Below are positions 52,975 through 61,067 of a stretch of 64,000 bases of DNA, piece after piece. Under the pieces are notes generated by a model. It did no database searches and was not told where the DNA came from. It was given only the letters and a program-made list of their open reading frames with translations. The stretch is from Streptomyces albidus (ex Kaewkla and Franco 2022). GTDB lineage: Bacteria > Actinomycetota > Actinomycetes > Streptomycetales > Streptomycetaceae. The stretch is taken from NCBI RefSeq assembly GCF_013870515.1, contig NZ_JACBXA010000002.1:52967-116966 (forward strand). The letters run 5' to 3'. How positions within the stretch are numbered: position 1 is the first letter of the stretch; each line of letters starts with the position of its first letter. Made by a program: the position numbers and the translations under genes.

Positions 52975-53961
52975 ATGACCACGACCACAGCCGGCTGGCT
53001 TCTCAGCCCCGGCCAACCGCGGAACGACCACGCCATACCCGGCGGAGTCGAATATCACCGCGTTCTCGCCGGCGAAAGGCGCCGCGTCCCACGCGGCATC
53101 CTCGCCATCCTCCTGCTACTGGCCGGACTGGTGGTCTTCCCCACCGCCGTCGGCAGGGCACTGGGAGCCATCGACAAACAGATGGGCAACACCCCGCCGA
53201 TTCTCGGCGGCGACGACTACACCCCGCTCTTCCACGCCGGTTCGATGATCTCGCTCGCCCTGCTCATCCCGTGGAGCATGCTCATCCAGCGCTGGCTCTA
53301 CGGCATCCCCGGCGCCTCCCTGCACTCGGTAACCTCCCGGTTCCGATTCGACACGTTCGGCAAAACCCTCCTCGTGTTCGGCCCTGTCTGGGTCATCGTG
53401 AACGTGATCGGCCTCCTGGCCCCCAGCGCCGAGGTGCCCTGGGCGCGGTCCGACCTCATCGGCATATTCGTCGCCACCCTCCTTCTCACGCCGCTGCAGA
53501 CGACGGGAGAGGAATACGGAGTCCGCGGGTTGATCTTCCGCGTCATCGGCAGCTGGACCCGCAGCTCCAGAGCGGGAGTCATCGCCGGGGTACTCCTGTC
53601 GAGCATGCTGTTCACGGCCGTGCACGGCTCCACCGACATCTACATCAACATCTGGTATTTCGTCTTGTGGACGTGCCTGGCGGTCATCACCTGGCGCACC
53701 GGCGGCCTGGAGACAGCAATCGTCCTCCACGCCGTCCTCAACACAGTGGTCCTCCTCGGCGCGCCACTACTGCGCATCGATCTCGGTGGACAACTTTCGG
53801 ATCGCTCCTCCGGCGTAGGCTCCGCCACACAGCTTGTTCCGGCTCTCGCCGTCATCGTCATCACCGCGATCATCTGGCGTTGCACCCGCAGGACCGGGCC
53901 TGTCCTCAGCCCGCCGGTATCTCCACGGCACGTTGACTCCGACCTCAATACCTCGCTCTAA
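52975..53961 (+). CDS. CPBP family intramembrane glutamic endopeptidase
   Basis: A 328-aa membrane protein of the CPBP (Rce1-like) family. Catalytic motif EEYGVRG has the EExxxR pattern, FTAVHG carries the second motif's His, and IVLHAVLN is the third (HxxxN). About eight hydrophobic helices. GAAGGAAAAG precedes the ATG. CPBP proteases process prenylated proteins, peptides or bacteriocin precursors, or confer bacteriocin immunity. No precursor peptide is visible nearby. It is co-transcribed with the unknown membrane protein. Confidence 0.9.
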   Translation: MTTTTAGWLLSPGQPRNDHAIPGGVEYHRVLAGERRRVPRGILAILLLLAGLVVFPTAVGRALGAIDKQMGNTPPILGGDDYTPLFHAGSMISLALLIPWSMLIQRWLYGIPGASLHSVTSRFRFDTFGKTLLVFGPVWVIVNVIGLLAPSAEVPWARSDLIGIFVATLLLTPLQTTGEEYGVRGLIFRVIGSWTRSSRAGVIAGVLLSSMLFTAVHGSTDIYINIWYFVLWTCLAVITWRTGGLETAIVLHAVLNTVVLLGAPLLRIDLGGQLSDRSSGVGSATQLVPALAVIVITAIIWRCTRRTGPVLSPPVSPRHVDSDLNTSL

Positions 53962-53969
53962 CGAGCTCG

Positions 53970-54156
53970 TGCAGGAGGGGGCGAGACATCGAAACCGGTG
54001 GGACCTTCGGAGCTCCGCGGCATGCTGATGGGCGCGGACCGAGGTGGAGTCGACCGTGATGTCCCAATCGATGGCACTCTCGGCATCGGCATCGGCATCG
54101 GCAGCCCTCCCGTACGGCTCCGGAGCTCCCGAGCTCCCGCGGAGATCCGTCCACAC
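53970..54156 (-). mobile_element. IS5-type transposase remnant
   Basis: On the minus strand, DWDITVDSTSVRAHQHAAELRR matches the first catalytic Asp block of IS5-family DDE transposases (usually D(W)SxxVDSTxVRAHQHAA). The frame is interrupted and only about 60 residues are recognisable. Neither terminal inverted repeats nor the second and third catalytic blocks were found. Confidence 0.78.
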
Positions 54157-54247
54157 CGGTTCGGTGACTCACGTCACATCCGGCTCCTGTCAGGAATCGC
54201 CGCGCTGTCCCGCTCAAGGGGCACGCGATTCAGACAGGAGCAACGCC

Positions 54248-55438
54248 ATGAAGCACCGCATCGTCGTACTCGGCGCCGGATACGCCGGGGCCTTCGCCGC
54301 CGGAAACCTGGCCCGGCGGCTCTCTCCTGCCGACACGGAGATCACCGTCGTCAACGCCGTTCCCGACTTCGTTGAGCGGATGCGGCTCCACCAGGTCGCA
54401 ATCGGCCAGGACGTCGCGTTCCGCAAGCTCGCCGACGTATTCGCGGGCACCGGGGTGCAGCTGCGCCTGGCGCGCGTCACCAGCGTCGACCCCGAGCGCA
54501 GGACCGTCGCCGCGAGCGGCGAGGACGGCGACGGCGAGCTGGCGTACGACACGCTTCTCTACGCGCTCGGCAGCTCCGTAGCCCACCATGACGTCCCCGG
54601 CGTGGCCGAGTACGCCTTCGATGTGACCGGCCGTTCCTCGGCACTGCGTCTGCGCGATCGCCTGGCCGGCCTGAGCGAGGGCGGCACCGTGCTGGTCGTC
54701 GGCGAAGGGCTGACCGGCATCGAGACCACCACCGAGTTCGCCGAGTCCCGGCCCGACCTCTCCGTCACGCTCGTCGCCCGCGGCGAGCTGGGCGCCTGGC
54801 TCGCCCCGAAGGCCCGCCGTCACCTGCGCGATGCCTTCGATCGGCTCGGCATCACCGTCAACGAGCACACCGCCATCGAAGCCGTCGAGCCGACGCGGGC
54901 GCTCGTCGCCGACGGTACGTCCATGCCTGCAGACGTGATTGTGTGGTCGGCCGGGTTCGCCGTGCACCCCATCGCGGCCGCCAGCGGCCTGGAGGTCGCC
55001 GAGACCGGCCAGATCGTCGTCGACCGCACCATGCGCTCGGTCTCGCATCCGGACGTCTACGCGGCCGGTGACTGCGCCTACGCGATCGGCGAGAACGGCC
55101 GACCGCTGCCGATGTCCTGCGCCTCGGCCGGCTTCACCAACATGCAGGCGACCGCCGCGATCATCGCGCGCCTGACGGGCAGCGCCGTCCCGACCACCGG
55201 TCTGAAGTACCACGGCAACCACATCAGCCTCGGGCGGCGGGACGCGATCTTCCAGATGGTGGACGGGAACGTCCGGTCGAAGTCCTGGTATCTGGGCGGC
55301 CGGACCGCCGCGCGGCTCAAGTCTGGGGTACTCAAGGGGGCCGGATGGGGCATCGCCCACCCGACCTTCGGCATGCCGAAGCGCAAGCGCCGCCTGGCTA
55401 CCGCGCCTGACCGGGCCGGTGCGAGTGCCGCTGCATAG
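54248..55438 (+). CDS. NADH dehydrogenase-like FAD oxidoreductase
   Basis: A 396-aa pyridine nucleotide-disulfide oxidoreductase (NDH-2-like). The N-terminal FAD site is IVVLGAGYAGAFAAGNLARR, and the NAD(P) site is TVLVVGEGLTGIETTTEFAE. The FAD-binding C-terminal block is VYAAGDCAYAIGENGRPL. AGGAG precedes the ATG at 54248. It ends just before the ECF41 sigma gene, the known arrangement where an ECF41 factor is paired with an oxidoreductase, epimerase or carboxymuconolactone decarboxylase. So it is the likely target and partner gene of that sigma factor. Confidence 0.92.
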   Translation: MKHRIVVLGAGYAGAFAAGNLARRLSPADTEITVVNAVPDFVERMRLHQVAIGQDVAFRKLADVFAGTGVQLRLARVTSVDPERRTVAASGEDGDGELAYDTLLYALGSSVAHHDVPGVAEYAFDVTGRSSALRLRDRLAGLSEGGTVLVVGEGLTGIETTTEFAESRPDLSVTLVARGELGAWLAPKARRHLRDAFDRLGITVNEHTAIEAVEPTRALVADGTSMPADVIVWSAGFAVHPIAAASGLEVAETGQIVVDRTMRSVSHPDVYAAGDCAYAIGENGRPLPMSCASAGFTNMQATAAIIARLTGSAVPTTGLKYHGNHISLGRRDAIFQMVDGNVRSKSWYLGGRTAARLKSGVLKGAGWGIAHPTFGMPKRKRRLATAPDRAGASAAA

Positions 55439-55439
55439 C

Positions 55440-56387
55440 ATGCTCCGCATGGACAGCGCAGCCGTCGATCGGTTCGAGGCCAGCCGGGGCCGGCTGGCCT
55501 CGCTCGCGTACCGTCTGCTCGGCTCTGCCGCCGACGCCGAGGACGCCGTACAGGACACCTTCCTGCGCTGGCAGGCCGCAGACCGCGAACGGGTCGAGGT
55601 ACCGGAAGCGTGGCTGACCAAGGTCGTCACCAATCTCTGCCTCGACCGGCTCCGCTCGGCGCAGGCCCGCCACGAGCGCGCGGCCGGAGCCTGGATGCCC
55701 GAGCCGCTCCTCGAGGGCGACCCGATGCTCGGCCCCGCCGACACCTTCGAGCAGCGCGAATCGGTGTCCTTGGCCGTACTGACCCTCCTGGAGCGCCTCT
55801 CGCCGGTCGAGCGGGCCGTCTACGTCCTGCGCGAGGCCTTCTCCTACAGCCACGCCGAGATCGCCGGGATCCTCGACATCACCGAATCCGCGAGCCAGCA
55901 GCACGTCCACCGGGCCCGGACCCGGGTCGCCGCCGAGCACCGCCGCGGCAGCGAGGCCGACCCCGCCTCCGCACGCCGGGTCGTCGAGGAATTCCTCGCC
56001 GCCGCCACGTCGGGGCGCACCGAACGGCTGGTGGCGCTGCTCACCGACGACGTGACGGCGGTCTCGGACGGCGCCGGACTAAGCAAGCGGCTGTTGCGGT
56101 ACAAGACGCGCGAGCGGGTCGCCTCCTACGTGCGGGCCGGCTTCAAGCCCACGCCGGCGAAGCGGCGGCTGGCCGGCGGCTCGCCCGCACTTCATATCGC
56201 GCTGGTCAACGGCTCCCCGGCTGTCCTCGCCGTGGTCGACGACCGGGTGGTGGGCGCCGTGGCGTTCGAAGTCAGCGACGGCAAGGTGGCGTCCCTGCGC
56301 GGCATCGCCGCCGCGGACCGGCTCATGCGCCTCAACGAGGCCTGGCGGCAGCACGAACCCGAGGCGCCGGTCATCAACGCATGGTGA
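55440..56387 (+). CDS. ECF41 group RNA polymerase sigma factor (SigJ-like)
   Basis: A 315-aa sigma factor with regions 2 and 4 (RLLGSAADAEDAVQDTFLRWQ; SPVERAVYVLREAFSYSHAEIAGILDITESASQQHVHRAR) fused to a C-terminal SnoaL-like domain. This fusion and the WMPEPL linker motif define the ECF41 group, whose C-terminal domain acts as a built-in regulator. The start is ambiguous (GTG 55419, ATG 55440, ATG 55449); I use 55440, directly after the oxidoreductase stop at 55438. A CGTCACA motif upstream of the oxidoreductase (54172-54178) is a weak match to the ECF41 -35 element. Confidence 0.92.
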   Translation: MLRMDSAAVDRFEASRGRLASLAYRLLGSAADAEDAVQDTFLRWQAADRERVEVPEAWLTKVVTNLCLDRLRSAQARHERAAGAWMPEPLLEGDPMLGPADTFEQRESVSLAVLTLLERLSPVERAVYVLREAFSYSHAEIAGILDITESASQQHVHRARTRVAAEHRRGSEADPASARRVVEEFLAAATSGRTERLVALLTDDVTAVSDGAGLSKRLLRYKTRERVASYVRAGFKPTPAKRRLAGGSPALHIALVNGSPAVLAVVDDRVVGAVAFEVSDGKVASLRGIAAADRLMRLNEAWRQHEPEAPVINAW

Positions 56388-56687
56388 CCGGAGCCACCGA
56401 ATCCAGTGACCTGAGTCGGAGCAAGGACAGCACCCTTCTGTGGGTCCTCCACGGGAGGCGTATGCCTCGGCCGCTGGCCCAGAGGTTGTAATCGTCGTGC
56501 GTTTCGCCAAGGTAGGTGCGGGTCAAACGCCTGCAGGGCTAAGTCCACATAGTGCGGCTGCCGCGATCCATCGGCAGGGGTGGCCGTCACAGCTGAGGTC
56601 AGGGACCACCGGTGCGCCGTCCGACAAACCAACAGCGACACCTTCCAGACGTCCCAGAAGAGATCGAAGTGTGAGTGCCGACCTGTC
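56388..56687. other. Intergenic region, no gene seen
   Basis: About 300 bp after the sigma gene. No start and no coding character; the AKR remnant begins beyond it. Confidence 0.4.
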
Positions 56688-57202
56688 TGTCCAGGCAGCA
56701 GATGTCATCGCTTTGCGCCGATCACCGAACAGCCCAGTTGTTTCCATCCTGCAGCGCGGAATCGAGGCCCATGTGCTGCCGGCGACCGAGGAGTACGGGC
56801 TCGGTGCGCTCGCGTGGAGTCCGCTGGCTGCCGGGCGCGGTCCGCGAGGGCCGCGAAGTCACCACCTACCGCTTGAGAATCATGCCGGAACGGTTCGACA
56901 TGTTTATCCCGTCCAACCGGGCCAGGATCGACGCCGTCGAACAGCTCACCAAGGTCACCCCTGGCGCCGACCTGACCATGATCCAGCTCGCGCTTGGATC
57001 AGTGACCGCGCATCCCGGCGTGACTACCGAGCTCCTCGGTCCCCGCACGTTGAACCACCTGCACGCGCAACTCGCCGCAGCCGACATGGCGCTGGACGCC
57101 GACGGCCTCGGGGCGATCGTCATCCCCGCCACCGACCTTGCCGGGCACGAGAAGCACGACACTCCTCCCGCACCCCTCGACACATCACTGTGGCGCCGCT
57201 GA
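56688..57202 (+). pseudogene. Aldo/keto reductase pseudogene
   Basis: The C-terminal half of an aldo/keto reductase. VSILQRGIEAHVLPATEEYGLGALAWSPLAAG is in one frame. After a shift near 56855, RIMPERFDMFIPSNRARIDAVEQLTKV, LTMIQLALGSVTAHPGVT, ELLGPRTLNHLHAQLAA and the final stop are in another. The catalytic N-terminal half (D, Y, K, H tetrad) is missing. It lies next to the att-like site C, as expected at a decayed island border. Confidence 0.82.
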
Positions 57203-57399
57203 GCGGATAGCCCCGGGACTGCAGGACCGCGCCACGGTCCTCACCGGCTGCTGAACTGTTCCGAGGAACAGCGGGAGTACGTGCGTATGCGGAGTTGGGA
57301 ATCCAGGGCCCGCACAGCTTCTGGTCCCCAAGTGGTTCCCAAACCGTCCCCGCAACAGCATCTGCGGATCGTGCGCTGACCCTGTATGAGCGCAGAAGA
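57203..57399. other. Spacer before att-like site C
   Basis: Non-coding stretch between the AKR remnant and the tRNA-derived repeat. Contains CCCCAAGTGGTTCCCAAACC near 57327, reminiscent of integration-site flanks, but I see no integrase. Confidence 0.4.
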
Positions 57400-57492
57400 A
57401 AGCCCGCTGAACTGGAGATTCGCTCTCCGTCAGCGGGCTTTACCGTGTAGTCGGGACGGCGGGATTTGAACCCACGACCCCTTGACCCCCAG
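57400..57492 (-). repeat. tRNA-Pro 3'-half remnant C with terminator (att-like)
   Basis: On the minus strand: CTGGGGG-TCAAG-GGGTC-GTGGG-TTCAAAT-CCCGC-CGTCCCG-A, an undamaged 3' half of tRNA-Pro(GGG) from the first base of the anticodon loop to the discriminator base (57450-57492). Then comes a short spacer and the tRNA terminator (arms 57400-57410 and 57430-57440). The 5' half is absent: upstream sequence diverges at once. It is the better-preserved direct repeat of site B (34131-34221), 23.3 kb away. Confidence 0.88.
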
Positions 57493-57712
57493 GCGCGTTC
57501 CACGCGCGTTGTTCTGCTTCGAGGGACAGCCATGCACGCCCTCACCGTCCGTGGACGTGTGGCGAAGTGCACCCCCGTTGATGTCGGCCACTGATGTCAC
57601 TCGACAGCGCACGCACCCGGGCCCAGGCACCTGCACAGCGGGTTGGTGACGGCGCGTTGAGATACCCGTCATGCGCCGGAACCGGACGGTTTGATGCGGA
57701 TATGCTGATGTG
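57493..57712. other. Spacer between site C and the defence-like gene
   Basis: 220 bp without a gene. Its right end carries TATGCT (57701-57706), a -10 box placed 6 nt before the ATG at 57713. Confidence 0.5.
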
Positions 57713-60448
57713 ATGCAGGGGGAGACGAACGGGCCTCGGGATGCCGGGCAGGGAGAGCGAGTTCAGTCCAGTGAGCCACTCGATGCAGCGCAGCAGCGAC
57801 GGATCAGGGCTACGCACCGCGGGTTCACTTATCAGCACTTCTATGCGGTCGGATGCCTACTCCGTTTGCAGCAAGCGGGTGCACAGTGCCTCTCGGTGGA
57901 GCTTGATGAGGACCTTGAGGTCACACTTCCGGGGCGGCGGCTCTATCTGCAGGTGAAGACCCGTCAGGACGCGATCGGATGGAGCGATATTGTCGGCGCG
58001 GTTGCTCAATTCCGTCAGATTCGCATGGAGCACCAGGAAGGCCGCCGCAGCGGTACGCCCGCGCTGATTGTGGTCAGCAATGTCCCTCCGGGCCCTAATC
58101 TGAAGGTCAAGATGGGGCAACCGGACTGGCCGGACGATGTGTACCTGCTGTGGCCTGGCGGACCACCCGCGCAGGACGGTTGGCTGCCGGCGCCGTCCCA
58201 AGACCTTGACGGCATGCTTCAGTGGTGCACCACTGAAGCGGGGAGAGTGCCGTTCGCCTCGTTGAAGGCGCAGACGCTGGTGTGGAAGCTCGCCGCGCAG
58301 GTGCAATACGCCTGCACCGGAGCCCATGATCAGACCTTCCAAGCGGCAGACCTGTCGGCGCTTTGCGAGCGGTTCGTTGAGGAGCTGAGGACTCTTCCCG
58401 AGGTGCCCGATAGCTACCTGCCGCATGACTACGAGCCGGAGCTGATCGGCGAGCAGCGGGTGCGATTGATTGTCGGTTACTCCGGTGTTGGCAAGAGCAG
58501 TTGGGCTGCCAAGGCCGCTGAGGAGTGCCCGTTCCCGGTCACGTACTGCGATGTTGACAGTGCGTCGGTTGAAGCTGTGGCCGAGGCCATGGCCCGCGAG
58601 CTGGCTGCTCGGCACCTAGACAACCCGGCTGACACGCCGCTACCTAACGGCACCAGCTTGGAGCTCTTGAGGGCGGTGCATCTCCGCCTAGCGGCGGTGC
58701 CAAAGAGGCCCGTCGTGGTGCTCGACAATATCCATCGGCTGGCCATAGACGACATTCGTACACTTATTGACGCGCTGAACGCAGTTCAACTTGTCCTGCT
58801 GGCTCAGCCTTGGCCGGATCAACTCACGTTCGAGGCCTACATGAGCGTCAGCGCTGAGTCGCTGCCTGGGTGGAGCACCGACACGGTTACGGCAGCATTC
58901 GTCACGGAAGGCTGCGGGCTGGATTACCCGAGCGCTGAGCGCATTCGCAGGCTGACCGGCGGCCTGCCGTTGTTCGTCCTTCAGGCAGCACGCCTGACCC
59001 GCATTGCATATGGCTCTGATGCCAAGGACTTCTGCGATGCGTTCGAAGCGCAAACCCACACGCTGGCCTCTGCTCAGGACCGCATTTTGGAGCGCTCCTG
59101 GGAGCGACTCACTACGACAGCGAAGACCATCGCCGGTCTTCTTGCGTTGGCTGAGGTGCCAATAACGCGAGAGGAATTGCAGCAATTGACTGAAGCTGCC
59201 GAGCTGACAAATTCCTCATCTGCGAATGCGAGGGCACTGCGCGAGCTTGTCGGTTATGGTCTGTTGCAGTCTTTTGGTGGCGGGTACCTAAAGTGTCATG
59301 ACGCTGTGCTTTCCTTTGCGGCTTCGTTCGGAGGCGAACTTGATAGAGGGAAGACGGACCAGGTGCTGCGCACTCTGTGTCAGATACTTGAAGAGCACCA
59401 TGACTTTGCGCGGGTGTCGCGGTGGCTGATGCTCCTTCCTCGCACAGGTCAGGTCAACACCCTGCTGGACCTGACTGAGCAAGAAGGCTTTTACGAAAGC
59501 GGCTACCCGCCTGGGCTTTGGGTGATTCTCGCTGAGATCTCTGAAGATCTTGGCCAAGACACGGCCATGCGGTTCGCTGCGCACAGCGCTTTGAGTTCCC
59601 GGACATGTGGGAACGGCGACTTTGACGCTTTCGCGCACCACGTTGAGGCCATGGAGCAACTCCTGGATGCTGGTCACTCCGAGTTCGGGTTGCGTGACAA
59701 GATCCTGGTGGCCGCCAGAAAGATTCGACTTCTTGGTGAGGGCGGAGACCGCGCGGGTGTGAAGCTGGTATTCGATGAAGCCATCGAGCAGGTGCCCCGC
59801 CCATCTCGGTTCGATCGGTCATTGCGCTATGAGTATGCTGCCGCCCTGTTCTATCTAGGTGACTACGAAGTCAGCATTTCCGTCGTGGAAAGCGTTAAGC
59901 AGTCTTACGTAACACACCTCGGTCTGCCCAGCGACTATGCGCAACTCTCCGTCGATGACCTGAAGGCCCACATTGCCCAAGGAAATGCATCCTCGGATGA
60001 CTATAAGCGGCTCGCCGACTGCATTGCTGCCTACGTGCGTACTTGTCGGAAAATGGGAAATCTAGATTCGGGGGAAAGGGCCTGGGCTCACCCTGCGATG
60101 AAGCTCTTCCTCGCCACTGGTGCGTGGCGCCAGGCCATCGACTCTGGGCAGGACGTCGTCGACTTCATCTTGTTCGAGGTAGGTGATCCATACGAAGCGC
60201 TACGAATGATCAATAGCACTCTGTTGCCGATCACGGCCGAATACAACTTGCCCGACCTCATCGTGGACCTCCGGTCGTTCAGAGCGCTCGTGGTTGCGTT
60301 CACCGGTGACATTGCTGCAGGGCGGATGGAAATCAGAGCTCTCGAAGCGTATGAGATGACCTCCGATCAAGCCCTCGATCTAAATGGTCGTTCTCAGCTC
60401 ATTGAACAATTGGCAGCACAGCAATCGCCCCTCGCCCACGAGGAATGA
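57713..60448 (+). CDS. Nuclease-NTPase-helical repeat protein, probable STAND-type defence gene
   Basis: A 911-aa protein with three parts. Residues ~35-120: GFTYQ..., E63-x-D-E-D-L-E, and LQVKT (80-83) form a PD-(D/E)xK-type site as in Cap4/DUF4297 nucleases. Residues ~245-480: P-loop NTPase with Walker A GYSGVGKSS (255-263), Walker B VVVLDN (334-339) and the STAND-like ITGG-type patch RRLTGGLPLFVL. Residues ~490-911: helical (TPR-like) repeats that would act as sensor. This is the effector-NTPase-sensor order of Avs-type anti-phage proteins, though shorter than most. ATG at 57713 gives a leaderless transcript from the TATGCT box; GTG 57710 is an alternative. A/T-ending codons are commoner than in neighbours, so it is likely acquired. 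Confidence 0.85.
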   Translation: MQGETNGPRDAGQGERVQSSEPLDAAQQRRIRATHRGFTYQHFYAVGCLLRLQQAGAQCLSVELDEDLEVTLPGRRLYLQVKTRQDAIGWSDIVGAVAQFRQIRMEHQEGRRSGTPALIVVSNVPPGPNLKVKMGQPDWPDDVYLLWPGGPPAQDGWLPAPSQDLDGMLQWCTTEAGRVPFASLKAQTLVWKLAAQVQYACTGAHDQTFQAADLSALCERFVEELRTLPEVPDSYLPHDYEPELIGEQRVRLIVGYSGVGKSSWAAKAAEECPFPVTYCDVDSASVEAVAEAMARELAARHLDNPADTPLPNGTSLELLRAVHLRLAAVPKRPVVVLDNIHRLAIDDIRTLIDALNAVQLVLLAQPWPDQLTFEAYMSVSAESLPGWSTDTVTAAFVTEGCGLDYPSAERIRRLTGGLPLFVLQAARLTRIAYGSDAKDFCDAFEAQTHTLASAQDRILERSWERLTTTAKTIAGLLALAEVPITREELQQLTEAAELTNSSSANARALRELVGYGLLQSFGGGYLKCHDAVLSFAASFGGELDRGKTDQVLRTLCQILEEHHDFARVSRWLMLLPRTGQVNTLLDLTEQEGFYESGYPPGLWVILAEISEDLGQDTAMRFAAHSALSSRTCGNGDFDAFAHHVEAMEQLLDAGHSEFGLRDKILVAARKIRLLGEGGDRAGVKLVFDEAIEQVPRPSRFDRSLRYEYAAALFYLGDYEVSISVVESVKQSYVTHLGLPSDYAQLSVDDLKAHIAQGNASSDDYKRLADCIAAYVRTCRKMGNLDSGERAWAHPAMKLFLATGAWRQAIDSGQDVVDFILFEVGDPYEALRMINSTLLPITAEYNLPDLIVDLRSFRALVVAFTGDIAAGRMEIRALEAYEMTSDQALDLNGRSQLIEQLAAQQSPLAHEE

Positions 60449-60506
60449 GCCGTGGTGCGAGGAATTGCCGCCACCCATCTGGAGTCGACACGGGGAAGCA
60501 GGCCCC

Positions 60507-60561
60507 CCCCGGTACGTGCCCTGCAGCAACCGTTGACGTCGCTGCAGGGCACGTACCGGGG
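60507..60561. promoter_or_regulatory. Large inverted repeat upstream of the tandem-GntR gene
   Basis: Perfect 21-bp arms (60507-60527 and 60541-60561), spacer 13 nt, which contains TTGACG (60533-60538) as possible -35 box. It ends 11 bp before the regulator start. It could be an operator for the adjacent GntR-like protein or a terminator for the gene to the left. Confidence 0.7.
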
Positions 60562-60572
60562 AGACCAGAGTC

Positions 60573-61067
60573 ATGACAACCTGGGTTGTTGAGGCGCGAG
60601 CGGAAGGGGTGCGGGTGGCAAGTCCACGCGGGACGTATCTGGTGGTCGCGGACGTGCTCCGGGGCGAACTCCGAACAGCGAACGGAGCGGCCGTGCTGCC
60701 GTCCGAGGCGGAGCTGATGCGCCGGCATGGTGTGTCACGGACGACGGTGCGGCGAGCACTTCGAACACTTGCCGAGGAAGGCGTCGTAGCGTCGGTTCCG
60801 GGCAAGGGGTGGACCTTCCTTGGGGGAGACGCCTCCGGAGTGCGTCCGCTCGTGGAGCAGGTACGCGAACTCATCAGAGTTGACGGTCTGGAGCCCGGCG
60901 ACCGGTTCCCCTCGGAGTCGATGCTCTCCGATCGGTTTGGGGTGTCTCGGGGTTCCGTGCGACAAGCTCTCGCTCAACTGCAGGGAGAGGGGATCCTGAA
61001 GGTTGTTCACGGCAGAGGACGATTCGTGCAGGCACTGCCGGAGCCGAGTGAATCGGAGGGGCCTTGA
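60573..61067 (+). CDS. Tandem winged-helix GntR-type regulator
   Basis: A 164-aa DNA-binding protein built of two GntR winged-helix domains and nothing else. Domain 1 (~20-83) has LPSEAELMRRHGVSRTTVRRALRTLAEEGVVASVPGKGWTF. Domain 2 (~89-155) has FPSESMLSDRFGVSRGSVRQALAQLQGEGILKVVHGRGRFV. No effector-binding domain follows. Single GntR domains are usual in AICE regulators such as KorSA; the duplication is unusual. Stop overlaps the HD gene start by 1 nt. The large inverted repeat just upstream is the likely autoregulatory site. Confidence 0.87.
   Translation: MTTWVVEARAEGVRVASPRGTYLVVADVLRGELRTANGAAVLPSEAELMRRHGVSRTTVRRALRTLAEEGVVASVPGKGWTFLGGDASGVRPLVEQVRELIRVDGLEPGDRFPSESMLSDRFGVSRGSVRQALAQLQGEGILKVVHGRGRFVQALPEPSESEGP

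Noticed and set aside
34222..57399. Integrase for the 34-57 kb island
   Set aside because: I looked beside both borders for a tyrosine or serine recombinase and saw only peptidase and aldo/keto reductase sequences.
23470..57492. Complete tRNA-Pro gene
   Set aside because: In all three places the sequence upstream of the anticodon loop fails to form the 5' half, so no functional tRNA was called.
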